Source: Siphonobacter aquaeclarae
GTDB taxonomy: Bacteria; Bacteroidota; Bacteroidia; Cytophagales; Spirosomataceae
Reading direction: 5' to 3'
Assembly (NCBI RefSeq): GCF_900103285.1
Contig: NZ_FNGS01000002.1
Coordinates: 186,001-250,000 of the forward strand
DNA: 64,000 nucleotides
Numbering within the stretch: position 1 is the stretch's first letter; every line of letters begins with the position of its first letter. Position numbers and translations under genes: made by a program. The notes under the pieces were generated by a model. The model had not been told where the DNA came from and made no database searches. It saw nothing but the letters and a program-made list of their open reading frames with translations. Below are positions 8,859-17,201 of this stretch, piece by piece.

Positions 8859-8866
8859 TACTTTTG
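8859..8866 (+). promoter_or_regulatory. -7 box of the Crp-like regulator gene
   Basis: TACTTTTG matches TAnnTTTG and ends five bases before the ATG at 8872, so the transcript is predicted to start at or next to the start codon. The -33 box is weak (ATTG at 8832-8835). Confidence 0.45.
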
Positions 8867-8871
8867 GTCCG

Positions 8872-9450
8872 ATGCTCGCTGAATTTCAACAATACCTTTC
8901 TGACCACGCGAATCTGACGGAAGACGCCCTGCGGGAAATCAGCCGCCTGGCCGTTCCGGCGTCGATTCCCCGTAACGGCGTACTGCTGGAAGCCGGAGAC
9001 ACCTGCCGACATAAAATATTCATCATCAATGGGTTACTGCGCACGTTTTCGATAACGGAAGACGGAAACGAGCATATTCTCCAGTTTTCTCCCGAACGCA
9101 CCTGGACGCTCGATGTTGAGAGTTACGACAAACACACGCCGTCCCAGGTCAGCATCGCCGCCGTTGAACCGAGCAACGTATTGCTCTGGCACAAGCCTGA
9201 TTTCGACGACCTGCTGCTTCGCTTTCCGGAACTCAAGCGTTTTTCGGAACAATTGATCTCCCGGAACATTTATTCCAGCCGCAACCGGATACTGACCATG
9301 CTCAGCGGTACGCCGGAGGAGAAATACGCTGACTTTGTTCAGACCTACCCCGGTTTCCTGGCCCGGCTGCCGCTCCGCATGATTGCCGCCTACCTTGGTA
9401 TTTCCCTCAAAACCCTTACCCGCATCCGGCGCGCACAACTTCGTCGCTGA
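8872..9450 (+). CDS. Crp/Fnr family transcriptional regulator
   Basis: 192 residues from the ATG at 8872. The N-terminal cyclic-nucleotide-binding-like beta roll (about 20-115) contains the patterns IPRNGVLLEAGDTCRHKIFIINGLLR and EHILQFSPE; the C-terminal HTH (about 145-192) ends LPLRMIAAYLGISLKTLTRIRR, which is the recognition helix region of Bacteroidetes Crp-like proteins. The canonical cAMP-contacting residues are not evident, so a ligand is not assumed. Start choice: the protein begins as in relatives (MLAEFQQYL) and a promoter box lies directly upstream. It is divergent from the SRPBCC gene and followed by a reductase gene 77 bases later. Confidence 0.88.
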   Translation: MLAEFQQYLSDHANLTEDALREISRLAVPASIPRNGVLLEAGDTCRHKIFIINGLLRTFSITEDGNEHILQFSPERTWTLDVESYDKHTPSQVSIAAVEPSNVLLWHKPDFDDLLLRFPELKRFSEQLISRNIYSSRNRILTMLSGTPEEKYADFVQTYPGFLARLPLRMIAAYLGISLKTLTRIRRAQLRR

Positions 9451-9527
9451 CCGGAATTATGGTCAAATGACCTTGTTGCGCCCGCTCCCGAAACCGGAAT
9501 TTTGCCTCAAACAACATTCCTGATTCT

Positions 9528-10424
9528 ATGCGTGTATTTGTTACAGGAGCCTCCGGATTTGTAGGCTCCGAAGTAGTCCGCGAACTGACCCGCCACGGGC
9601 ACGAGGTACTGGGGCTGGTCCGTTCCGAAGAGGGAGCCGCGCACGCTGCCGCAGCCGGCGCCACCCCGCTTCCCGGAGATGTCAACGACTTCGCGTTGCT
9701 CCGGCATGGCGTCTCGCAGACAGACGCCGTAATCCATACGGCGTTCAACCATGATTTTTCCCGGTTTAAGGCCAATTGTGAGGACGACCGGCTCGTCATC
9801 GGCGCGCTGGGCGAAGCCCTCGCCGGAACGGACAAACCGCTGGTTATCACCTCCGGTATCGGCCTGCTGCGCGCCAACCGGCCGGTAACGGAAGAGGACG
9901 GCCCCGTTGCCGGCTCAGATGTCAATCCGCGGGTAGCCACCGAAGAGGCCGCCCGGGCAGTTTCGGAAAAAGGGGTGGATGTGTACCTCGTCCGGCTTCC
10001 GCCCAGCGTGCACGGCGCGGGAGACCGCGGTTTTGTGCCGATGCTCATCGACCTGGCCCGGAACAAGGGCGTTTCCGCTTTCACCGGCGAAGGCACCAAC
10101 CGCTGGCCCGCCGTGCACCGGCAGGACGCGGCGGCACTTTACCGCCTGGCGATTGAAAAACGGCCGTCCCTGAAAGTACTTCACGCCGTCGCCGAAACCG
10201 GTATTCCCTTCCGCGAAATTGCCGAAACAATCGGTAAAGGCCTGAGCTTGCCGGTAGCGGCTATGTCGGGGGAGGATATCGCCGCTCATTTTACCTGGTT
10301 TGCGCATTTTGCTGTCATGGACTGCGCGGCTTCGGCTGAGCGTACCCGACGGGAAACCGGCTGGGAGCCAACAGGTTCCGGTCTGCTTTCGGACATTCGG
10401 GAGGCTGGTTATCTGGCGGTCTGA
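9528..10424 (+). CDS. NAD(P)-binding SDR/epimerase family protein
   Basis: 298 residues. The N-terminus has an extended/atypical SDR Rossmann motif (VFVTGASGFVGSEVVRELT) and a binding site helix GHEVLGLVRSEEGA; a central VRLPPSVHG segment and a conserved tryptophan-bearing WPAVHRQDAAALYRLAIE loop are typical of NAD-dependent epimerase/dehydratase-like reductases. Function beyond nucleotide-dependent reduction is not clear; the Y-x-x-x-K pair is not obvious, as in atypical members. It lies behind the Crp-like gene and is closed by a strong terminator. Confidence 0.85.
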   Translation: MRVFVTGASGFVGSEVVRELTRHGHEVLGLVRSEEGAAHAAAAGATPLPGDVNDFALLRHGVSQTDAVIHTAFNHDFSRFKANCEDDRLVIGALGEALAGTDKPLVITSGIGLLRANRPVTEEDGPVAGSDVNPRVATEEAARAVSEKGVDVYLVRLPPSVHGAGDRGFVPMLIDLARNKGVSAFTGEGTNRWPAVHRQDAAALYRLAIEKRPSLKVLHAVAETGIPFREIAETIGKGLSLPVAAMSGEDIAAHFTWFAHFAVMDCAASAERTRRETGWEPTGSGLLSDIREAGYLAV

Positions 10425-10444
10425 TACCATTTCCCGGCCGTTAC

Positions 10445-10477
10445 AAAAGGCTTCTCCGGAAAAGAGAAGCCTTTTGC
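10445..10477 (+). terminator. Rho-independent terminator
   Basis: AAAAGGCTTCTC (10445-10456) pairs perfectly with GAGAAGCCTTTT (10464-10475) around a seven-base loop, with A and T tracts on both sides. It closes the epimerase-like gene 20 bases after its stop codon. Confidence 0.85.
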
Positions 10478-10546
10478 ATGCGTACCTATTCAATAAATCA
10501 ATTGAATACTGATTTTCTTTCCTACCTTCGCCCGAAAACAAACACC

Positions 10547-10969
10547 ATGCGATACGCGCTGCTCTTATTCGCACTATTCGCCGCCGCGCCGGTTTTCGGT
10601 CAATCGGAACCCTGGACGCCGGCCCAACTGATGAAACCCGAGGTACTGGCTTCCCGGATTACCGCCAGCCAGACTCAAAACCTGCTCATCCTGTCGGTTG
10701 GTCCGGATGCGGTCATCAAAGGATCGGTAGATATAGGTCCAACGCGTGACCAGGCCAACGTAGAAAAGCTGAAGACTTACCTGAAAACGGTTAGTCGTGA
10801 AAAGGAAGTAGTCATCTACTGCGGATGCTGCCCGTTTGACAAGTGCCCGAATATCCGTCCCGCTTTCCGGGTACTGAACGAAATGGGTTTTAAAAAAGCC
10901 AGGCTGCTCGACATCCCGAAAAACATCAAGGTAAACTGGCTGGACAAAGACTACCCTTCGGTTGATTAG
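10547..10969 (+). CDS. Exported rhodanese-like protein
   Basis: 140 residues from the ATG at 10547; the longer frame upstream has no coding character and a TACCTTCG -7-like box lies at 10523-10530. Residues 1-18 form a signal peptide (LLLFALFAAAPVFGQ), so the protein is periplasmic. The rhodanese-type active loop reads YCGCCPFDKCP with cysteines at 92, 94, 95 and 100, an unusually cysteine-rich version. It is the first gene of a tight four-gene operon with a TlpA thioredoxin (one base apart), an ArsR-rhodanese regulator and an MFS transporter, pointing to thiol or sulfur chemistry in the periplasm. Confidence 0.85.
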   Translation: MRYALLLFALFAAAPVFGQSEPWTPAQLMKPEVLASRITASQTQNLLILSVGPDAVIKGSVDIGPTRDQANVEKLKTYLKTVSREKEVVIYCGCCPFDKCPNIRPAFRVLNEMGFKKARLLDIPKNIKVNWLDKDYPSVD

Positions 10970-10970
10970 C

Positions 10971-11477
10971 ATGAAAAAAATCCTTGTATTCCTGACGGCA
11001 TGGACGCTAGCCGGTGTGGCGCAGGGCCAGGAAACGCTCGTCGGCAAGCCTGCGCCCGATATTACGGCACCAACCCCTGCCGGCCCGGCGCTGTCGCTTT
11101 CCTCCCTGAGAGGCAAGGTAGTATTGATCGATTTCTGGGCTTCCTGGTGCGCGCCATGCCTGCAGGAGCAGCCGGCACTGAAGACCTTGTACCGGCAGCA
11201 ACTGAACGAATTTGTGCGGGACGGCTCGTTTGAAATTCTTGGTGTTTCACTCGATAAGAACCGGGAAAACTGGGTCAGGGCGATCGAGCGGCTCGGTACC
11301 CCCTGGCCGCAGGTCAGCGATCTGAAGTTCTGGAAGAGCCCGATTGCCAAAACGTACGGGCTGGAAGGATTACCTTTCAACGTGATCGTCTCCCGCAGCG
11401 GGCATGTCATCGCTGCGGACCTCCACGGAGACGCGTTGCGTGATTTTTTGTTGCAACAATTACGTTCACACCGGTAA
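10971..11477 (+). CDS. TlpA-like periplasmic thioredoxin
   Basis: 168 residues from the ATG at 10971, one base after the preceding stop. A signal peptide covers about residues 1-20 (AWTLAGVAQGQ). The AhpC/TSA-TlpA fold is shown by VGKPAPDITAPTPAG, LSSLRGKVVLIDFWASWC and the redox pair C60-A-P-C63. Later YGLEGLPFNVIVSRSG carries the cis-proline loop. Such proteins reduce periplasmic disulfides or partner proteins. Position between a cysteine-rich rhodanese and a rhodanese-bearing regulator suggests that it reduces the persulfide or disulfide state of that rhodanese. Confidence 0.9.
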   Translation: MKKILVFLTAWTLAGVAQGQETLVGKPAPDITAPTPAGPALSLSSLRGKVVLIDFWASWCAPCLQEQPALKTLYRQQLNEFVRDGSFEILGVSLDKNRENWVRAIERLGTPWPQVSDLKFWKSPIAKTYGLEGLPFNVIVSRSGHVIAADLHGDALRDFLLQQLRSHR

Positions 11478-11488
11478 TCCGGATAACG

Positions 11489-12142
11489 ATGAACAAACGG
11501 GAATTCAAAGACCGGGTTTACGGAGAGCTTGCCGCTGTCACAAAGGCAATGGCCAACCCCCATCGCCTGGAAATCATTGATTTACTGGCACAAGGGCCGT
11601 TTTCGGTCGAGCAGATTGCCGGGTACACGGGCCTGTCCGTGGCCAACGCCTCCCAACACCTGCAGACCCTCAGGAAGGCGCGACTGGTGTCGGTTGTCCG
11701 CAACGGCAATTTCATTCTCTATTCGCTCTCGGATGACGATGTCTTCCGGACCTGGGTTTCCCTGCGGGAACTGGGTACGGCCTTTCACGCCGAAATCGAA
11801 AAACTTGTACAGAATTTTCGAGAAGGCACGAAAGCCATCGACGCACAAACGATGATAAGCCTGCTGGAAAAAGATGAAGTAATCCTGATCGACGTACGTC
11901 CGGAAGAAGAATACCGCCGCGGGCATATTCACCGGGCGCTGAGCATGCCGGTCGACCGGCTCCCGGGAGAGCTCAATAACCTGCCAAGGGACCGGCAGAT
12001 TGTCGCTTATTGCCGCGGTCCTTTTTGTGTCTATGCCGACGAGGCCGTCAGGCTGCTTCTGGAAAACGGTTACCAGGCCGTCCGCCTCGAGGAGGGATAC
12101 CGGGAATGGGTACTCGCCGGATATCCTGCGCAAACAGCATGA
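11489..12142 (+). CDS. ArsR/SmtB regulator fused to a rhodanese domain
   Basis: 217 residues. The first 95 or so are an ArsR winged HTH (MANPHRLEIIDLLAQG, VANASQHLQTLRKARLV); residues about 118-215 form a rhodanese domain with DVRPEEEYRRGHI and active loop YCRGPFC (C175, second cysteine C180). Fusions of this kind are known in bacteria and are thought to sense sulfur species or thiol state through the rhodanese cysteine. Here the operon contains a further rhodanese, a thioredoxin and a transporter, which fits that role. It overlaps the transporter gene by four bases. Confidence 0.9.
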   Translation: MNKREFKDRVYGELAAVTKAMANPHRLEIIDLLAQGPFSVEQIAGYTGLSVANASQHLQTLRKARLVSVVRNGNFILYSLSDDDVFRTWVSLRELGTAFHAEIEKLVQNFREGTKAIDAQTMISLLEKDEVILIDVRPEEEYRRGHIHRALSMPVDRLPGELNNLPRDRQIVAYCRGPFCVYADEAVRLLLENGYQAVRLEEGYREWVLAGYPAQTA

Positions 12143-13401
12143 ACCTTTCCCCCTCCCCGACCCGAAACCAGACGATTGCCCTCGGCCTTCGCGAAAACTG
12201 GCGGGCTTTCAGCCTGCTGGTGCTGGTCAATATGCTGGTTGGCGGCATGGTCGGCCTCGAACGTACCGTCGTACCGTTGGTGGGAACGGAAGAATTTCAC
12301 ATCGCCTCCGGCCTGGTTGTCTTCTCCTTCATCATCGCATTCGGCGTTGTCAAGGCATTTACCAACCTCTTTTCGGGGGTATTGGCTGATCGGTACACCC
12401 GTCGCAACGTACTGATTGCCGGCTGGATCGTCGGCCTCCCGGTTCCCTTTTTACTGGCCTGGGCGCCGGCCTGGAACCTGATTATTTTGGCCAACATCCT
12501 CCTCGGCATCAGTCAGGGCCTCGCCTGGTCGATGACGGTCAACATGAAAATTGACCTCGTCGGACCTTCGCAGCGTGGCCTCGCCATGGGCCTCAATGAA
12601 GCGGCAGGATACGGCGCCGTCGGACTTACCGCCCTGGCAACGGGATACCTGGCGACACGCTACGGCCTTCGGCCCGAGCCCTTTTACCCGGGTATCGTCT
12701 ACACACTCCTCGGGCTTGTTCTCTCTGTTTTCGGGGTGAAAGACACCCGGGCCTATGCCCGGCTGGAAGGATTCCGGATGCAGGTCGCTTCCGGGGAGGA
12801 AAAGGCCCATCGGCCGGGCCTGCTGTGGGTATTCCGGGAAACATCCTTCCGGAACCCGAACCTCTTCGCTGTATCGCAGGCCGGACTGATCAATAACCTC
12901 AACGACGGCATGTCATGGGGTGTTTTTCCGCTGCTTTTTACGGCGTATGGCGTCGGCATGGAAGGTGTCGGATGGATCAAGGCCGTGTACCCGGTCGTCT
13001 GGGGTGTCGGGCAAATCGTTACAGGCCCGCTGGCCGACAAAATAGGCCGTAAGCCGCTGATTGTCTGGGGAATGTTGATCCAGACGGTCGGCCATGCCGT
13101 TATTGGCTTTGCGTTTCTTCCGCCTCTGCTTTCGGGGCTTGCGGGATCTGTGCTGCTCGGAGTCGGCACGGCGATGGTCTACCCTGCCCTTCTGGCGGCT
13201 GTGAGCGACGCGGCACATCCGTCATGGCGGGCCTCGTCACTCGGGGTTTACCGGTTCTGGCGGGACATGGGGTATGCCATCGGCGCGCTGATGTCAGGAA
13301 TCGTGGCCGGACTATGGGGACTGGTCTGGGCTGTACATCTGGCGGGAATACTGACACTTGTCTCGGGATTGCTCGTCTGGAAACGAATGAAACCGTCGTA
13401 A
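12139..13401 (+). CDS. MFS transporter
   Basis: 420 residues from the ATG at 12139, which overlaps the preceding stop codon (ATGA); the frame upstream is a shadow of the regulator gene. Twelve hydrophobic segments are visible, with the major-facilitator loop 2-3 signature in GVLADRYTRRNVLIAG and a matching DKIGRKPLIVWG in the second half. It is an inner-membrane secondary transporter. Translational coupling to the ArsR-rhodanese regulator suggests its cargo is linked to the sulfur or thiol signal that regulator reads. Confidence 0.9.
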   Translation: MNLSPSPTRNQTIALGLRENWRAFSLLVLVNMLVGGMVGLERTVVPLVGTEEFHIASGLVVFSFIIAFGVVKAFTNLFSGVLADRYTRRNVLIAGWIVGLPVPFLLAWAPAWNLIILANILLGISQGLAWSMTVNMKIDLVGPSQRGLAMGLNEAAGYGAVGLTALATGYLATRYGLRPEPFYPGIVYTLLGLVLSVFGVKDTRAYARLEGFRMQVASGEEKAHRPGLLWVFRETSFRNPNLFAVSQAGLINNLNDGMSWGVFPLLFTAYGVGMEGVGWIKAVYPVVWGVGQIVTGPLADKIGRKPLIVWGMLIQTVGHAVIGFAFLPPLLSGLAGSVLLGVGTAMVYPALLAAVSDAAHPSWRASSLGVYRFWRDMGYAIGALMSGIVAGLWGLVWAVHLAGILTLVSGLLVWKRMKPS

Positions 13402-13428
13402 AAAACAAAAGCTGCTGCTTTTCAGCAG
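13400..13428 (-). terminator. Possible terminator of the T9SS surface protein gene
   Basis: CTGCTG (13412-13417) and CAGCAG (13423-13428) form a short stem. On the minus strand it is followed by a T-rich run (plus-strand A-run 13400-13410). The stem is short, so the call is tentative. Confidence 0.4.
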
Positions 13429-13460
13429 ACAGCCCTGTTCTCACTACACCACTTTTTCTT

Positions 13461-15377
13461 TTACAGTTTCTGAAGCTTCCGCCGTACCGTGAAGCCTGTG
13501 TTCGGGTCCGTCACCGTGAGGATATACAAGCCGGCCGGGAGGTACCCGACGGAAAGTTTTGTTTCTCCGGCTCCGATACTTTTGCTCAGTACCGTCTTCC
13601 CGGTCATACTTGCCAGTAAAACCCGGCTTCCTTCCGCTATTCCCCTGATGGTCAACTCCGACACAAACGGATTTGGGTTGATTGAAACGAGCCGGTCGTT
13701 AAGCAGGGAAACAGCGTTACTATAGTCCGCTGACCCGTCCAGATCCACCATTTTCAGGCGAAAGTAATGCACCCCGGTACCGGCCGCAGGACTCGTAAAC
13801 CGGTATACACCGTTCGGATTAGGCAATACATTACCTGCCGACTCAAATCGGTGGGCATCCAGGCTATGCTGTACTTCGAAGTGGCTGAAATTCACCTCGG
13901 AAGTCGTTTTCCAGGATAGCTCTGCGATATCCTCTCCGGACCATCTTCCGCTGAAATTCACAAGACGTACCGGCAGCGATGAGCTTGTTTTGATTCCGAA
14001 ATTGATATTGGTTACGTCGGTAGTCGCAACGGTAAACGGCGTACTTTTTCCGTCGGTACCGTCATTACCGGTATCGGGAATACCGTTGTAATCACCTGTA
14101 ATCTGCCAGCCAGGAGAGGTCGTTCCGTTGGTAGACGAGAGATCCGTCCCGGCCGGGTAGTTCGTCGTCGACACTACCGTCTGATATGTACCTTCTATCA
14201 CGTTCGAAAAGGTATAGGTTCCGTCCGTGTTTACAGGCGTCGTGGCGATGACAATTCCGTTCGCATCGACCAGGCTGATGAACATATCGCCGGGGACCAC
14301 GTTGGGCGAGCCGGAGCTGTTGTTGACATTGCCGGCGTCGGGATCGTTAAAGACATTCCCGGAAACATTCACCGGACTTGCTACGGAAACGCCAACGAGG
14401 AAGGCATCTCCGGAGACTGACAAAATCGGCGTAGAACTGCCGGCGGGAATGTGGTTGACCTGATCACTCCACTGAATGGCATTTCCGTTCAGCGCAGTCG
14501 CAACATTTCCATTCCCGTCACGGATCGTGCCGCCGTCTCCTTTCAGGTAAATCCGGAAACTGACACTGCTGATGTTGGTCGCATTGACGACGACAGAACC
14601 CGACGCCGCATACCGGAGAACGCCTACGACCGTCTGCCCGCTGGTAGCAGCGCCGAGGGACGTCGCCGTATTCCGGACGCGGGTATTGGTAGGATCAAGC
14701 GCAAAGTAGGTGTTTCCGGACAGGCGGGTGAGGGTCGTTCCCGGCGTCAGCAATTCCGCTTCCATTGAAAAACCCATGGCATAATTCCGCGTGTTTGCCG
14801 GACCGCCTGTTCCGTTAACCGCATAGTAAAAATCCCCTCCCAGACCAGTCAAATGCACCACCGGGTATGAAACAGGCCTGTTGAATGTAATGGTCAGGTC
14901 CGCAAACCGGGCGGTGGAATTGACAGGATAGGCAGACGTTCCGTCGCTGTTGAGCAGCGCGTCGGAAGCCAGAAACAGCTCAACGCCTTTGTTATACGTT
15001 ACATTTATACCCGTTCCCGAAATGCAGGTATGACAGGCCGTGTAGTTCGGATTCGACGAGCTGCCGAGGTAGTTTATCGCCGGGTACAGGGGCAGGGACG
15101 CCGGCGGGCTATTCACGCCTGTGACTCTCCCGCCGCCAAAGGTCATCCCCGGCACGCCGGGATTTCCATCTATGGAGGCAAATTGCTGATTACTGATGGA
15201 AAAAATAGCTGTCAAAGGCGCAAGTGCCCCGGTTCCGCTGTTTGTAAAGGTAACGACCTGATTGGTCGTTGTGGCGCCGCTGGCCGATGAACCGCCCGAT
15301 GGTCCGAAATACCAGACATTCTGCGCACGGAGCAGGCCCGGCATGCAACAGGCAATCAACATTAGAAATTGTTTCAT
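13461..15377 (-). CDS. T9SS-secreted surface protein with SdrD-like B domain
   Basis: 638 residues: signal peptide (MKQFLMLIACCMPGLLRAQ), a long beta-rich N-terminal region (about 20-330) without catalytic motif I can recognise, an SdrD/Cna B-type repeat (about 338-460; VSGNVFNDPDAGNV, DGTYTFSNVIEGTYQ), a linker domain (ELSWKTTSEVNFSHFEVQ, HYFRLKMVDLDGSADYS), and a type A T9SS sorting domain over the last 75 residues (INPNPFVSELTIRG, YLPAGLYILTV). The N-terminal part resembles surface proteins with choice-of-anchor style repeats. It is probably displayed on or shed from the cell surface; adhesion is a guess. Confidence 0.85.
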   Translation of the reverse strand: MKQFLMLIACCMPGLLRAQNVWYFGPSGGSSASGATTTNQVVTFTNSGTGALAPLTAIFSISNQQFASIDGNPGVPGMTFGGGRVTGVNSPPASLPLYPAINYLGSSSNPNYTACHTCISGTGINVTYNKGVELFLASDALLNSDGTSAYPVNSTARFADLTITFNRPVSYPVVHLTGLGGDFYYAVNGTGGPANTRNYAMGFSMEAELLTPGTTLTRLSGNTYFALDPTNTRVRNTATSLGAATSGQTVVGVLRYAASGSVVVNATNISSVSFRIYLKGDGGTIRDGNGNVATALNGNAIQWSDQVNHIPAGSSTPILSVSGDAFLVGVSVASPVNVSGNVFNDPDAGNVNNSSGSPNVVPGDMFISLVDANGIVIATTPVNTDGTYTFSNVIEGTYQTVVSTTNYPAGTDLSSTNGTTSPGWQITGDYNGIPDTGNDGTDGKSTPFTVATTDVTNINFGIKTSSSLPVRLVNFSGRWSGEDIAELSWKTTSEVNFSHFEVQHSLDAHRFESAGNVLPNPNGVYRFTSPAAGTGVHYFRLKMVDLDGSADYSNAVSLLNDRLVSINPNPFVSELTIRGIAEGSRVLLASMTGKTVLSKSIGAGETKLSVGYLPAGLYILTVTDPNTGFTVRRKLQKL

Positions 15378-16244
15378 GATCTTTGGTTTGGGGAATGATG
15401 CGAAGTGGTTTTTGACGTAGTTATCCTTGAAAAAAGCGCACGAATATCCCGGTCCAGCAGGCCTTGCCTGCGGAGGGTCGTTTCAAAAAGCGGAGTGATC
15501 GATTTAGTAAAGCGGCGGGTAGAACTGGCGGGAAACAGGCTCCCGAACTGTCAGAAATTTTTAAGGAATACATTCCGGAAACCGGAATGCATTACCTGCT
15601 CCTTTCAACTATACTAATCCGTAAATTTGGATTGAAGGTTAAACACATGTCGCCTGATTCGTTTCACTGGCTTTTACCGGTTCCGGCGTCAGGTCACCGT
15701 ACAAAAAATAAAGCGAAACAGGGGTTGGATAGTTGCCGCATATTCCAGGACCTGTTACGGGAAGCCTGTTACAGATACTTCTTTCTTCCATCACAGACAG
15801 TTAATCCGGGTTCTTATTTCATTTCCGAATAGCCTGTAACTCAATCAACCAACAGGTCGTTCCGATTCAGGCGAACACTCGTCCCGAAGCATTCCGGAGT
15901 ACCGAACAAAAGTACCTGCAATACAAACAGACAAACTACTCATTTAGATAAATAGGCATAATTTCACGACAAACAGTTTCAGATGAAACATAATCTGATC
16001 AGCGCTCATTTAACACAAATTATTAAACTAGTAATCAGATAATTATTCACTGTAGTTATTCGAATTTGCTCGAAACAGTATGATACTAATTGAAAAATAT
16101 TGACGCCAATAATTATCTATTAAAATACACTCTAGTCGATTAACCAAGAAGCCTGTTAAAACATACTAGTATTATTTTGCTATTCCTTTAATAGCACATT
16201 TAACTTAGTTTTGCCGTTTCAACGTGTTCATACCTTTTCAACTG
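15378..16244. other. Long AT-rich intergenic region
   Basis: No convincing gene in 867 bases between two divergently read genes. A perfect hairpin CATTCCGG-AAA-CCGGAATG lies at 15571-15589. From about 15900 to 16220 the sequence becomes strongly AT-rich, unlike its surroundings. At 16206-16213 TAGTTTTG fits a -7 box for the response regulator gene, giving a leader of roughly 27 bases. The rest holds nothing I can identify; an unannotated small RNA is possible but unsupported. Confidence 0.5.
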
Positions 16245-16895
16245 ATGGAATCACAGCATGAAACCTCCAGACTGTCCAGCATGCATGCACTGCTGGTCGA
16301 CGATCACACGCTTTTTTCGCTCGGCATCCGGGAGATGCTCACCGGCAAAATACCCGGAGCGAGCGTGGATACCGCCGACTCAGCCGCATCGGCGCGGGAC
16401 CTGCTGGATACAAAGGGTTTTGATTTCCTGCTTCTTGACTACCTCATTCCCGGCACCAATGTGGAGGAGTTTCTTCAGGAAGTAAGGGCCGGCTATCCCA
16501 ATATCAAAATACTGATAGTCAGTGGATTAAGCGACGCAAGTATCATCAAGCGGTGCTTTTCACTGGGCGCCAACGGGTTTCTGAGCAAGTCCATCAATTA
16601 CAGTGAGTTTCTGACAGCGTTGGAACGTACCTACTCCGGCTCCAAGTACATCAGCAGCGACCTGATTGATCTGTTCACCAACGGACCCGAGCGGGAAGAC
16701 GAGCAGGCACTGACCAAGAAAGAGCAGGAAATTTTACAATTGGTAGCGAGGGGCAAAACGGTTAAATCCATCGCTATCGAGCTGGGCATTTCCCCGTCTA
16801 CCGTAATGTCACACCGTACCAATATCATGCGTAAAATAAATGCCAGAACAACCGCCGAAATGATTAAGTATGCGTTCGAAAGGCGTATTGTTTAA
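16245..16895 (+). CDS. LuxR-type (NarL/FixJ) response regulator
   Basis: 216 residues from the ATG at 16245 (a GTG seven codons upstream is possible). Receiver domain about 12-130 has the acidic pair D19-D20, phosphoacceptor D65 in FLLLDYLIPG, the serine in ILIVSG and lysine in GFLSKS. The C-terminal LuxR HTH (about 150-216) reads LTKKEQEILQLVARGKTVK and ISPSTVMSHRTNIMRKI. It is convergent with a sensor kinase gene, a likely partner, although the two are not in one operon. Confidence 0.9.
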   Translation: MESQHETSRLSSMHALLVDDHTLFSLGIREMLTGKIPGASVDTADSAASARDLLDTKGFDFLLLDYLIPGTNVEEFLQEVRAGYPNIKILIVSGLSDASIIKRCFSLGANGFLSKSINYSEFLTALERTYSGSKYISSDLIDLFTNGPEREDEQALTKKEQEILQLVARGKTVKSIAIELGISPSTVMSHRTNIMRKINARTTAEMIKYAFERRIV

Positions 16896-17201
16896 GCACC
16901 CAAAAACAAGCAATTTTCTCTTCCTGTTTTAGGAAAATTCAACATTCAGAACGAGTCGCTAATACAATTACTTCTGTTTAAAAACTATAAAATACAAGAT
17001 ACTTTTTTCCGTATTTTGTGTCCTTTATTTTATTTCAAGAGAGAACATACCTTCTTTTTATTCTGCTATCATAGCGAAACAACGCATGAAAATACCAGGG
17101 ATTTATCCTGCCGGAATAAAAACGTCTCCGGCAGTAAAACAGGATGCTTGTTTCTCTATACCGGCGAAGGGATCCCTCCGGAGAGGACGAACGCTCCTGA
17201 C
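16896..17201. other. Convergent intergenic region with hairpin
   Basis: Between the response regulator and the kinase gene, which face each other. AATTTTC (16912-16918) and GAAAATT (16933-16939) enclose a smaller TTCCT/AGGAA stem and may end transcription of the regulator. The remaining bases to 17201 are AT-rich with no gene that I can support. Confidence 0.4.

Noticed and set aside
15464-15832. 122-codon frame in the long spacer before the response regulator
   Set aside because: No domain, mixed composition, no promoter or terminator, and it falls in a spacer with changing GC.
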